A DNA stretch of 64,000 nt. Source: Nymphalis io. Lineage: Eukaryota; Arthropoda; Insecta; Lepidoptera; Nymphalidae. The stretch spans positions 6,448,001-6,512,000 of the forward strand of contig NC_065901.1 in assembly GCF_905147045.1 (NCBI RefSeq). Reading direction: 5' to 3'. The position numbers and the translations under genes are program-made. Of this stretch, positions 47,929-58,895 are shown one piece after another. Each line of letters starts with the position of its first letter. Within the stretch, counting starts at the first letter, position 1. Below the pieces are notes generated by a model, which worked only from the letters and a program-made list of their open reading frames with translations, did not search any database and was not told the origin of the DNA.

Positions 47929-48178
47929 TTTGAAGGATAAGATCAGAAATGAGATTATCCGGAAAAGAATCGGAGTCACCGACATAGCTTGCAAAATTAG
48001 CAGGCTGAAGTGGCAGTGGGCTGGTCACGTATGTCGTAGGACCGATGGCCGTTGGAGCAGACGAGTCCTAGAGTGGAGACCGCGAATCGGCAAGCAAATT
48101 GGACTCTACTACCACTTACCAACAGGTGGAGTAGAGTCATTTGCCCTCCCGGCGAATATAAAAAAAAAAAAAAAAATT
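47929..48178 (+). mobile_element. chimeric insertion: RTE fragment joined to jockey-like LINE tail
   Basis: 47929-48095 repeats 47567-47733 (167 bp, two mismatches, no gaps), the RTE-like coding segment. At 48096 it switches to the 3' tail of the jockey-like LINE (GGACTCTACTACCACTTACC, stem-loop at 48112-48129, then CATTTGCCCTCCCGGCGAAT) and ends in poly(A) (about 48160-48176). The RTE's own TTGA tail is absent. Confidence 0.85.
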
Positions 48179-49112
48179 ACAGGTCACATTTTTTTAAATG
48201 AATAAACTTTCGTAATCCCCAGACTAGATCGAATGCCCGCGAATATAACAAAAATTTCTTTTGCAAACTCCTCAAATTGTCCCGAGAAATTATTATTTCA
48301 ACAAATTCACGGATCCATTTTCGTCTCCACCTCCAATAGCCTTCACTTTTTTACTTTCTCTTCGAGATGTCTTTCTTATATTTAGTCAAATATCGCGAAA
48401 AAAGAAATACACCTACACTTAGAAGAATAAGAAAGATTTTCCCGATCACGTCAGGTAAAATTGTTCTTATTAAAGTCGTAACTCTCGTCAATAAAGTATA
48501 AGATTGTTATAGCTTTTCAATGCTATGTTTAAGTAACGTTTATTTGATATAATTTAGAATAGTAATTCATATATATAATGGGCGTAATGAAACAGAAAAA
48601 TTCTATTAGTTACCGTCAATTTATAGAACGTGACTTTTCGACCGTTTGTTACAGTCCGTGTGTGGGATTTGATTTCCAGTAAGTGCTATAGGAAATGTCG
48701 CGTGAGCGTTCGCCTGGCTGGAATAAAGTATAGAGAATTGGGTCGAGGCTTGCAGAATAGTACATTTGGAACAAAGCCAACCAAAGCTGTGGCGATTTGT
48801 TTATTTTATTTTATAAAAATATTGCATGACCATTTCTTCTAGTCAATAATGTGTTGTTCTATTTACAAGAGATGAGAATGGACAGTTATTGAGAACACAG
48901 CTTTAGTTTTCTTCTCGTTGTTAGCTTTGAAACCACTTGCTCAGAGGCACATTGTTATATAGGTTTAATATTATAAATTAACAACCTAATATTTTACCAG
49001 ACAACTTTATAGTGCAATAATTAAAACCATTGATTCTAAAATATATATAAATATTCAGACTATTAAAAAAAATTCGACAATTTTCGAGTGGATGGATTGC
49101 TTTAATGATTGA

Positions 49113-49323
49113 ATCGTAAATAATTCAGATAGTAAATAGCCAAAAAAACAGCAATATGTATGAAAGTCAGAGCGAATTTCCCCTGAGATAAATTATAAGA
49201 TCGAAAGTAATCGTACCTGGAGTAACTTTTTTGATTTGATCACAGCATACTTTTCTCCGCGTGTTTTAAACGTATTCTTTTTTTCGACCTTCGAAGTCGA
49301 TAGTATTTTTTCGAACAATATTT
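49113..49323 (+). repeat. left arm of a 211-bp near-perfect inverted repeat
   Basis: The reverse complement of this segment recurs at 49952-50161. By eye only one substitution and one 1-bp indel separate the arms. The spacer is 628 bp. The arm contains a TTTGATCACAG acceptor-like site and a reading frame (FSPRVLNVFFFSTFEVDSIF) that continues past the arm to an AAG/GTATGA donor-like site at about 49359. Confidence 0.9.
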
Positions 49324-49501
49324 CATTCTTTCGATTCGCTAATCTTCATATAATCAAGGTATGATAAAGTTTTTTCAAATGTTACATTAATTTATTACAT
49401 CCTTCAATTTGAAAATAAATGAGGGCCGCAATATTTAATTATCTCCTTAAAGTTAAAATTTCTATAGTTATTGGTTGGTGCGCCTCTAAATTACAATATA
49501 A

Positions 49502-49602
49502 TATAAACTTTGAGTTCTAATGTATTTTAGATTTGGTTAAGCATTGTCAATAAGTCAGTCAGGCATTTGAATAATTGCATGAGAGAAAAAAGACGTGACG
49601 AC
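49502..49602. repeat. ~100-bp direct repeat, copy 1
   Basis: It matches 50935-51036 (from TATAAACTTTGA to GACGTGACGAC) with a modest number of substitutions. It sits inside the spacer of the inverted repeat and overlaps the end of the hydrophobic minus-strand frame. Confidence 0.8.
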
Positions 49603-49709
49603 GACGACGTGTTAGCATAGAACGGTAAAATATGAATTTTATCAATGTAAAGCACGGTAAATAAAACCGTTAATAGTGTCGAAGAAATACCAAATATGGG
49701 CACTACCAT
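49527..49709 (-). CDS. uncharacterised hydrophobic open frame, possible terminal exon
   Basis: 60 codons with an N-terminal hydrophobic segment (VPIFGISSTLLTVLFTVLYI) that could span a membrane, a Ser run, then LMQLFKCLTDLLTMLNQI and a stop. The second copy of this DNA at 50935-51036 keeps the same terminal frame and stop (LQLCKCLTDLLTMLNLI) with three silent and three replacement changes. It also has a 1-bp insertion just upstream. I do not recognise the family; a decayed multi-pass receptor is one possibility. Confidence 0.25.
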   Translation of the reverse strand: MVVPIFGISSTLLTVLFTVLYIDKIHILPFYANTSSSSRLFSLMQLFKCLTDLLTMLNQI

Positions 49710-49799
49710 TAGGTAGAATAAAAGGAGACTTTAAGGACAAAGTTGAGTTAATTTAAAATAAATGTTGGTGTTTCATATATAAATACAATAAAATAAAAA

Positions 49800-50039
49800 T
49801 TAAATTGGATTGGTGTCCAGTATTAACGCAATAAAAGTGTTAACAAAGGTGAACAACGTGAGGAAAAACAATATCAGCGTACAGCCAACCATTGTCATCG
49901 TTGGCAGTTCGAATATACCATATATATTTAAATTTATATATAATATTTCATAAATATTGTTCGAAAAAATACTATCGACTTCGAAAGTCGAAAAAAAGAA
50001 TACGTTTAAAACACGCGGAGAAAAGTATGCTGTGATCAA
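49800..50039 (-). CDS. uncharacterised hydrophobic open frame partly in the inverted-repeat arm
   Basis: 79 codons. The first ~30 residues lie in the right arm (ITAYFSPRVLNVFFFSTFEV). The remainder lies in the spacer and has a clear hydrophobic span (GCTLILFFLTLFTFVNTFIA). It could be part of a multi-exon membrane protein together with 49527-49709 and the frame at 50384-50172 (MASAQRDIAVIFIQNVCYLI...), but no splice pattern can be proven. Function is unknown. Confidence 0.25.
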   Translation of the reverse strand: MITAYFSPRVLNVFFFSTFEVDSIFSNNIYEILYINLNIYGIFELPTMTMVGCTLILFFLTLFTFVNTFIALILDTNPI

Positions 50040-50161
50040 ATAAAAAAGTTACTCCAGGTACGATTACTTTCGATCTTATAATTTATCTCAGGGGAAATTC
50101 GCTCTGACTTTCATACATATTGCTGTTTTTTTGGCTATTTACTATCTGAATTATTTACGAT
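49952..50161 (-). repeat. right arm of the 211-bp inverted repeat
   Basis: Reverse complement of 49113-49323, 210 bp. The flanks outside the arms show no target-site duplication and the outer ends have no recognised transposon termini. Confidence 0.9.
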
Positions 50162-50934
50162 ATTTTATATTTTAGTCTATAATTAAACTACCATAGCATA
50201 CCTTTCCGCTTTTAACCAAAAGAGTAATATGTCTTTTAATTACTGATAAAAAGTAAGTAACTGTATTTTCATTGTGAAAATAATTATTAATTACATTCTT
50301 AGATAGCATGGAAAGACATGAGGAAATTAAATAACAAACATTTTGTATAAAAATAACGGCAATGTCACGCTGGGCTGAGGCCATATTTCCTCATAATATA
50401 AAGCTTATTCTTAGATATCCCATCTTAGATAGCCCACTTTTTAGCGCCTACATATCACAAAATTTCATCTGATACATGCCATACGTCCTAGTTACCAAAA
50501 TGTATTCTTCTTGATCGCAAAGCTCGACATATAAACACATTAATACATAGTTGTATCTGGATTGGAAGGCAAAGATCTACCGACCCGCATTGTAGCTGCA
50601 TAGTGAATAAGATACTCTTTCGTCAAGAGTAGCTTAAAGATACTTTAATTTACTACACTCAATATACATAGCAGCTATACTTCTTTGGATATACTCATAA
50701 CCAAGCGAAAGTAAAACAAATCTAAATATATACGAATATACCATATGTCACAACATAAAAATCGCCTTCTGACATGGAACATATTCGCAAACTATATATA
50801 TTTACAAAATACGATAAATTAACAAATTTTGTGTAATTAGTATACTACTATATTTAATTACAAAATATAATAATCTAGTTTCAAAACAATTTATTTCAAC
50901 ACATAATTTTTATTTATTTCCTTTTGAAATATTA

Positions 50935-51036
50935 TATAAACTTTGATCTCTTATGTATTTTAGATGAGGTTGAGCATTGTCAGTAAGTCAGTCAGACATT
51001 TGCATAATTGCAAGAGAGAAAAAAAGACGTGACGAC
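50935..51036. repeat. ~100-bp direct repeat, copy 2
   Basis: Second copy of 49502-49602 in the same orientation, 1.4 kb away. The minus-strand frame end (LTDLLTMLN) is preserved. Confidence 0.8.
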
Positions 51037-51617
51037 ATCTAACCGCTCTTTGATAAAATGTATTAGTTTTGTTATATAAGAGAATGACATTGTTGAAGAA
51101 TAAATAAATTAAAAAAATCAATAAACATTACAAGAGGTTTTTTATTTTATCTTATTGGTTAATTAGTTTTATTTTTAATGAAAGAATAATAATACATTAT
51201 TATTAGAATAAAAAGCATTTAAGCTTAAAAAATCTACTGATAAAAATGTTTACTTCATAAGCGTTGTTCAAAACCACTTAGCTAAAGTTTTATAAGTAAC
51301 AAAAGTATGTTACTGGATGTCTGGTTTCTATCTACCGGGCAGATGAATACAGCTACGTTGGAAGCTACAGACCTAGTTTCAACAAAGCTTTCATTCTACT
51401 GTACCTATAACGTTGAGTATATTACATACAAGCTCTGAGAGAAAACCACATGTTAATTGATTTTCGAGTTTAAATTGAATTTCAACTGAAGTGCATTTAA
51501 TATTGACATCTGAAAGAGCTTAGTACATTAACAAATGTTTATATCTCATCAACTTTTTTTGTAGATTATTACTTAAGTTAAATTCAAACACAGAAATTGT
51601 TTATTTCAATCAGCAAT

Positions 51618-51715
51618 ACTTAGTAGTTCCCAATGTTGGTGGCGCATTGGCGATGTAATGGATGGTTTATTCAACAGTTTGCTCACTTGCCAGCACCCTT
51701 AACTAATATGACAAA
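51618..51715 (+). mobile_element. SINE-like repeat, 3' half, decayed
   Basis: TAGTTCCCAATGTTGGTGGCGCATTGGCGATGTAATGGATGG matches the middle of the 39013-39305 family (quoted here as a position: 51622-51666). The 3' end is diverged (TTGCTCACTTGCC). Confidence 0.65.
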
Positions 51716-51975
51716 AATAAATAATGATAGTTAGGAATAATTGGTGAGTTATCAATTGAATCATAAACTCACACAAAAATACAGCACACACACAACGACA
51801 AGAGGGATTCGAGTAAATAATACATCAGTGAGATAATTACCTAGTTTTAACAAGCATCCTCACTCGATAATTACAGTTTTATTGATAGTGTTTTTTAAAC
51901 AAATAATATATATAATTTTGTATGGCATTCGTTTTTAAATTGCAATTTTCGCTCGTATACATACATACCTCTGTT

Positions 51976-52032
51976 TTATTATTATTATTATTATTATAAT
52001 ATTATTATTATTAACGAATTAATATTATTATT
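51976..52032. repeat. (TTA)n microsatellite, interrupted
   Basis: Runs of ATT units are interrupted by ATAAT and by TTAACGAATTAA. Confidence 0.85.
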
Positions 52033-53018
52033 ATTTACTTTTAATTTATCTTCTGTAGAAGATTGCATTTCACAACGGCTAAACACTTTAACAATATTTC
52101 AATTGTTAAATATAAACAAGAAAAATTAAAACAATTTCGCGTAATGTTTTAATTTCCGTGTCAACTTGTATTATTTTATCGTTCTTAATATAAATAAGGC
52201 GCGCCGTTATGACACGAAACTCCGCGTGTTACAATTACACCAATCGTTAAATATAACGTGTGTGTTTGAATATTTTTTCCATTATTTTCTACATTAAATT
52301 ACAGCTCGTTAAAAATGCAATGTAATGTAATGTCGTGAAATAATTACATTTTACACAAATAATGTATAATAATGTTATTCTCTATTATATATTATCTGAT
52401 TATTACATAGGTATAGAGATTTTAATAGAAGCAAATTAAAAAGATGTACAATATTAAATTGTTGGATTGTTGAACCTAATGCTAAAACGTCAATGTTACA
52501 TCAACGGTAAAGCAGCTTTATAGCAGTGGTATCATAATTCTGCTGTAATTATTCACACTAGGATGGTTGCTATGATAGATTGTATACATAGATCCACTGG
52601 GATTTAAGCTTTAAAAATACTTTCAGTGAGATAAAAACATAAAAGTATTTCAAACTAGTTAAACTGGTAAAATTTCGAGTAACTCGAAGTTAAGTAGTAT
52701 GTTTCTTATAGTTTGTAGACGTCAATTTAAAAGATAGCTTTCGAAAAATCGAACCCCAGAGAAACTTGGGTAGCCACAAAAATATAAATAACGCATGTTC
52801 CATGTTTAAAAATTGATATGTATGTTCGTTTGCTTTATTAGAATCTGCTAAAATGTTGTCAACGAAATTCATATAAGAAAATGGGTGGCTGTGACGTCAA
52901 TATACCAAATGTGAAAAGTAAACAGAATAATTTTAAATTTAGATCCAATTAATTTAAAGGCTTGTTACAATCAAATATTATTCTTTATTATACAAACATT
53001 CACTGTGTTGTGTTTTAG

Positions 53019-53150
53019 TGCGAATGAACGGTAATCCGACACGACTGGAAAGATCTGGCGCAGGACCAACTGCTTGAAGTATTTTCCAAGACACGGGAGC
53101 CTAACATTGCTAACTTCTTAACTATGGACGAGTACTGAAATTTTCGTGAT
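53019..53150 (-). mobile_element. tRNA-derived SINE body fragment
   Basis: AATCCGACACGACTGGAAAG and GGCGCAGGACCAACTGCTT match the body of the SINE at 60655-61034. The tRNA-like head and the rest are missing. Confidence 0.65.
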
Positions 53151-54185
53151 AGAAAAACATATTGACAAAAAATGAGTACTTTACACGATATAAGTAATAA
53201 ACTTGGTATTTGAAATTGATAGTTAAAATCGAAAGATTAACGCTATATAAAAACGTAATAGCCTAAAATTGCTCCATTGCTAAGCAACGACCTCAACTCC
53301 TCTGAAAGAGAATTTTAGAACTTATTCCACCACCCCACTCCTATGGTTAACCTCATTTAATTTGTATATATTTTAATTAATTTATTATTATTATAATTAT
53401 CACTAAAGTAAACTAGCCCGATGGAGTTAACAAAAAAACTAATTGATTACCAGTTTTGTTTTTCATTATTTTTGCAGTTTTAATAAGAATTAATAAGGGA
53501 TTTTACAGTCAAGTAATAAGCATATTTAAAAAAAATTTTGTTTCAACGAAAAATACGTTTAAAAATTAGTAATTTTTCTTCGAAAACCCTAACCATTATT
53601 TACATAAACAGTATCTTCGAGTAATGATCTCATTAATGAAATCGTTTGTTTAAATTAAAACATTTACGAATACCGAAATATTATTTAATATTTGCTTCAT
53701 TTTTCACCTAAGCCAAACAGATGTATCAATTAATGAAAATATAATTATATACTCTTATGTAATATATTGTTTCTAGGTAATAGTAAGGTGAATATATAAT
53801 ATAAAAATATGGAAAGGATTTGAAAGACCTTTAAGGCTGATCGCCTGCCTAAAGGTAACCATGGGAAGGCTTTTGCTTGCGGGTTGGTTTTACCGAATCA
53901 TACGCGTAGAGGCCCGTTCAGATGCTTATATAAAAAATCGTTATTATGTATCAGTATACGATCATTTTTTTCTTTCAAGGTCTTTTCTATATGTCAAATA
54001 TGACTTCAAAACTTAAAAAACGTAAGCTATGTACGTCTTTAAATTATTCCCCGTAGGCGATTCTACCATTCGTTAATAAAACTAATGCTTTCTTAATTAT
54101 AGTAACCGGATGCTCTATATCATATTATTATTAAACATAAACAACAATTAAACATATAATACAAAATAAACTCAAAATGTTTGTA

Positions 54186-55749
54186 TCTATACTTATAATA
54201 AAATTGTAACAGGCCGATGTCTGTACATTAAAGATACTGAAAAAGAAACTAATATCCCCCATATTATTATTCTTTATTAGAGCAACAAAAAGAAAGGCAA
54301 AAAAAAGTTTTTAGAATTTTTGTCCGTCTGTCTGGCTGAATGTTTGTATCCACATCACAAAAAACTACTGCATGTGGTTTTCACCGATGTATTGCTAAAG
54401 GTCTAATTAAACTGGCATTAAAATGCCAGAATCTACCTGCGTTAAACCGCAGGTAAATATTTTATTCTGATTGTTTCAAGTTTAGTGTGACCTGGATCAC
54501 ACGTTATTTAATAAACTTAATGCTGAATGAACAGATTTCGAGGAACCTAACGCCGCACATACATTAGAAGCTACAATTAAAAAGAAGAATGTACATAAAG
54601 AATCTATTGCTAGGTGGCTTTTCCTATTTGTACATATAATAACTCTGTAACTGATCGCTGTCTGTACATGGAAGATATTTGAGTAAGAGTATTATCGGGT
54701 ATCTTTATCAACGCAATAGAACCCAAAACAATGATTGTTAGAATTTTTGTCTGTTTATCTGTTTGTCTGTGCATTTGTACACGCTAATCTTAGGAACAGC
54801 TAAGCGCATTTTTATAATGTATGGAAGCTTACTTCACTTAAAATTTAGTGTTTGTTTTATTTCAATCGGTTCATAAATAATAAAGTTACGTCAATTTAAT
54901 GTATCACGTCGAACATTTATTCGATAAAAATGCTATAAAATAACTGTTCTGTTGAATTAGCTAAAACTTTAGCTACCTTTAAATGGTAGTCGGTAAAATG
55001 ATGACGATTGAAAGTTTATAGGAACAAAACAAAGTTGAAAAATTGGAATAGTCGGTTAATGCGCCCACGCGTCTATCTTTTAAGTATGACTCACTAAAAT
55101 CTTCCGTATGATAATCAAATTTGTTCTAGAATAATGCATTACTTGCAAAGTCGTTTTTATAAACATGACATTAATCCTTATAAAAGATATCGAGATAAGA
55201 GCATAGACAGTTTTTAGTACTTATATTATAGTTTTGACATATTTAAACAGGTACTTGAGTAGGTTGTTTAAAAATACTTATACATACATAAGTATTTGTT
55301 TTCGGCTTGTATATAACTCTGTAAATTAAAATTTATGGTTTTAGTAGGTATTCCGTTTCGTCGTAGCATAACATATATTTTCATGGCTTTGTTAAATTTA
55401 TACTTAGTTGGTTAGTTGATAATAAGTACTAATTTAAAAACAATCAGATTTAAATTTATATTTTAGTTTTAAAAGGACCCAATTTCCTGTGAAGGTGTCG
55501 TTTGCAGTCACAATAAATAAAGCACAGGGAAAGACATTCAAGAAAGTCGGAAAAGATTTAAGAGAATGTTGTTTTTCTAATGGCCAATTGTATGTTGCCC
55601 TCTGTAGATCCGGGTGCGGCAAAAACCAATAAATACTAATATCCTACGAAAATGAAACTAAAAATGTTGAACCTATATACTGAAATATTATGAGCTGCTT
55701 TTAGTGATTTCTGTAAGTTATATGCGGATGAAACCGCGGGCACAGCTAG
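54186..55749 (+). mobile_element. Helitron, degenerate
   Basis: It begins TCTATACTTATAATAAAATT after an A (54185). It ends with a small hairpin (GCGG...CCGC) and CTAG (55746-55749) before a T (55750). This is the TC...CTRR structure and A/T insertion site of Helitrons. A helicase C-terminus lies just before the 3' end. A second head-like module begins near 54629 (ATAATAACTCTGTAACTGATCG), so a nested or tandem Helitron head is likely. Two small hairpins occur at 54416-54456. Rep and most of the helicase are missing. Confidence 0.8.
55465..55628 (+). pseudogene. Helitron PIF1-like helicase, C-terminal fragment
   Basis: Reading RTQFPVKVSFAVTINKAQGK then TFKKVGKDLRECCFSNGQLY and VALCRSG, this is the conserved end of Helitron helicases: helicase motif V (the AxTINKAQG box) and motif VI (the QLYVALSR box, here CR). 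It ends with a stop shortly after. The upstream ATPase motifs are not present in the element. Confidence 0.85.
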
Positions 55750-56148
55750 TAGCATAATATAATAATAATTATTATTTTTTATAAAGGTGACATTCGCATT
55801 ATAACCTCAAAGATGTTACTTTTCTGTTGATATTTTTCTATAGCATAATATTTCATGTTATAATAATATTACGTTCTCTAGAAATGCGTAAGGAATCATG
55901 TCTATCTGCTGATTACATTCGCTACGAAATCTCGCATTCTGTTCAATTTTTTGAGGACTGAGTGTTTCTTTTGTCAGCTAATCGTACCCAATGTGAAATC
56001 ACGTGCTCTCTAGAAACTCATGAGGGAAGACACTTGGGCTTGTCTGTTGACCGTAAACGCCATTAAATATCACGGTTGTAGGAGACAGATGAGTAGTATG
56101 ATTTGCACTTATCGATTACTCACAGTCGCTACTGTGATAGACAGGAAA

Positions 56149-56526
56149 TTACTGCTCATTACCTGGAAGAAAGACAGGAGTCATATATAAGAAATCTGGC
56201 AAACACAATCCAGTGAGATCCGAACGGTACAGATAGAACAAGACCAGATGCGCCATGTCGTTCTTAGACTCTCTATTAGCGTTGATGAAGCTTCGGTGGT
56301 ATATGATCCCGAAGAGTTGTTGTGGATAGAAAAAGAAAATAATGGGTTTTATTATGTCCCAATAATAAAGTATACCAATATACCCATCTTGGCTCAATGA
56401 ATGAAATATATGCGCATTTCCGTGCCTTGAATTGGCATGGAGAACCCAAAGAAATGTGTTGTTAATTTGGCAAAGTTCATCTAGACAGAATACAAGAACT
56501 ACTAGAACCTTTGAGAGGTGGCACAA
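56149..56526 (-). other. unassigned 125-codon open frame
   Basis: The frame is rich in aromatic and hydrophobic residues (KVLVVLVFCLDELCQ near the start) without domain similarity I can name. On the opposite strand about 56254-56400 is also open (48 codons, MRHVVLRLSISVDEAS). Slightly higher GC than the surroundings makes it worth noting, but it may be chance or a piece of an unrecognised element. Confidence 0.2.
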
Positions 56527-57279
56527 AAATAAACACTGTTAACCTACCCGTCCCAAGACAATTTTATTAGTATTTAAGTCTCGACTGTCTCTGCAAAAAT
56601 AAAAAAAATATATACTTGATTCTATATTCCACGCATAGGAAGTTGCGGGCAAAACTTAGTAATATAATATCACAAATTAATGGTATATTGCGATTTTGCT
56701 TCAAAATATAATGCGTAGCAAATATTATATATTGCTTGGGAACATATATTAAAACAAACAACCTTAACCATATGTATAACACTATACATGTCTATTAGGG
56801 TATTATGATAATTATATACACCTTATGTAACGCTCACAGGCATTGCAGTCTGGCGCGCTTGGCTAGCACTGCATTTAATTGAGGGCCTGCCCCCACATTG
56901 TTTCGCTCTGACGCCTGCTCTCAAGCCCGCTGAAAGGAAACTGCTACACCGAGGAAAATTTCCCGTGTCGGAGGGTGGCAGTCTTTTATTTGGAAATTAC
57001 ATTTAGAACCGTCAGACTGAAAAGTGCTGTATTGAAGTCTATACAGTTTGCTGATATTAGTTACAGAGTTATTTCTCGTATATGATGTATATGAATTGTC
57101 GTTACAATGCTACGAACGTAGATCTTCGTCGCAGAGCTACGTTATGTAACTCCTAGAATTTCGTATTCGCGTCGCATGAAGTTTGCATTTAAAATTGCTT
57201 AGTTTAATTTTGACTTATGATGTTGTATGCTCGTCCAAACTTTTTTTTAAATTCTTCATGATATTAACTTAAATGTATT

Positions 57280-57555
57280 TTTTATAGTAGAGATTGGCGA
57301 ACGAACATATGGGCCAACTAATGGTAAGTGGTCACCAACGCCCATACACGATATATTAACTATCGCTTTCATCGCTAATGCGCTGCTAACCTTGGGAACC
57401 AAGATGTTATGTCCCTTGTGCCTGTAAAGACACTAGTTCACTCACTATTTAAACTGGAATACAACAATAACAAGTACTGCTGTTTTGCGGTAGAATTTCT
57501 AATTAGTGAGTGATGCCTACCCAGACAAGCTTGCACTAAACCCTACCCCCCCCCG
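57280..57555 (-). mobile_element. SINE-like repeat
   Basis: Minus-strand copy of the 39013-39305 family: 3' end GGGCCAACTAATGGTAAGTG, middle GTGCCTGTAAAGACACTAGT, 5' end CCAGACAAGCTTGCACTAAA. A run of C at 57545-57554 replaces part of the head. Confidence 0.8.
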
Positions 57556-58709
57556 TAAGTATTTATTTATAAGCCTAAAACAAAATGAATGAAAAAATCA
57601 AAAAACTGAATTTATGGCAAAAAAAATCCAAGTGATGTCTACAATGTTTAAAGTACACACAAGAGGAAAGATCCCCTCGAAGGAAGCGAGGAAATCCAAA
57701 GATCCCAGGAAATGCGGTATAAAGTTACGTCACTTGTACAAGTTGTACTTAAGCGTATGTCATGGAGAATACGTTGACTAGTTTGTTTTTTCGTTTGTTT
57801 AGTGTAGCCTTCGATAAAAAGTTTCTATTTAAAGTTTGACTACTTTTGAAGTTAAACGATAAGATTTGAAAACTCCTGTCATCATGGTACGCTTGCAAGT
57901 GTTAGTATTTGGTGTCATTGAATAAATTCGTAATAAACAACAGATTAGGAATAACGAAAATATATACGTTATATGTAGGAACATTTATTGAATTTAATAC
58001 ATTCAATAACATAATTTAAAAATAAATTGATATATGATCGCTTGAAGGTCATCCTGAAGTCTTACGAGTATAACGTTGATTGTAGTAATTTATAATAAAT
58101 ATTTCAAGAATATCTCATTTTTGTTGCATAAACAATTGTTGTATAAATAAATAAATATACATTTAAAATAATTAAAAAATAGATAGCAGTAACTGTGTAT
58201 TAAAAACAAATTATTTTACTTACATAATTAAGTATAAACTTATGAAATTAATCAAACTTATAAACAAATACTTTTTTCTTTCCTATTTAAAGTATTTTTA
58301 ATATGCTTATATCCAACTAATATAACGAAAATAGTTAACCCATCCCTGTATTCCGAATGTAACGTGATCTATGTGAACGAACAGTAAATAAGCGATAAAA
58401 CAGTATAAATTACGAATGTTCACTGTAATTGGGTAAACAATAAAATGCTACAATGCAATTAAAACATCCGTTTGGCAAAACATGCTGTAATCCGAATGGG
58501 CGAAGATTTATTTTTATGATACTGTAACAAATTCCTTTGAACGTTTCTCTTCAAAATTATTGTCGTTGAACATTCTTTGTTTCAATATCCACCAGAAATT
58601 CTTGTAAAGATTATATAAAGAAATAATGATATACATTAGCTGTGAATCTATCTTTTATAGGTTGTTTTTATATAAAATAGGACTAAAATTGGGCTAAAAT
58701 AGTAAGGAT

Positions 58710-58895
58710 AAAAAAAAAAAGATTCCGCGGCAGGCCTAAGAAGCGCTGGCTCGATGTTATGAGGGACGATATGAGAGAGCACGATCTCACTAAGGAGGAC
58801 GCTTTAGATCGGGCAAAGTGGAGGCATAGATGCAAGAAAGCGGACCCTGGCGTTACTAGGCCGGGAAAACGCTAGGCAGAAGAAGAAGAAGAGAT
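58710..58895 (+). mobile_element. RTE-like LINE 3' end, second family
   Basis: From 58720 the frame reads RFRGRPKKRWLDVMRDDMRE, then DLTKEDALDRAKWRHRCKKA and ends at TAG (58873-58875). The element terminates in (AGA)n at 58879-58893, the simple-repeat tail typical of RTE LINEs. Only the last 51 codons survive. Confidence 0.8.
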
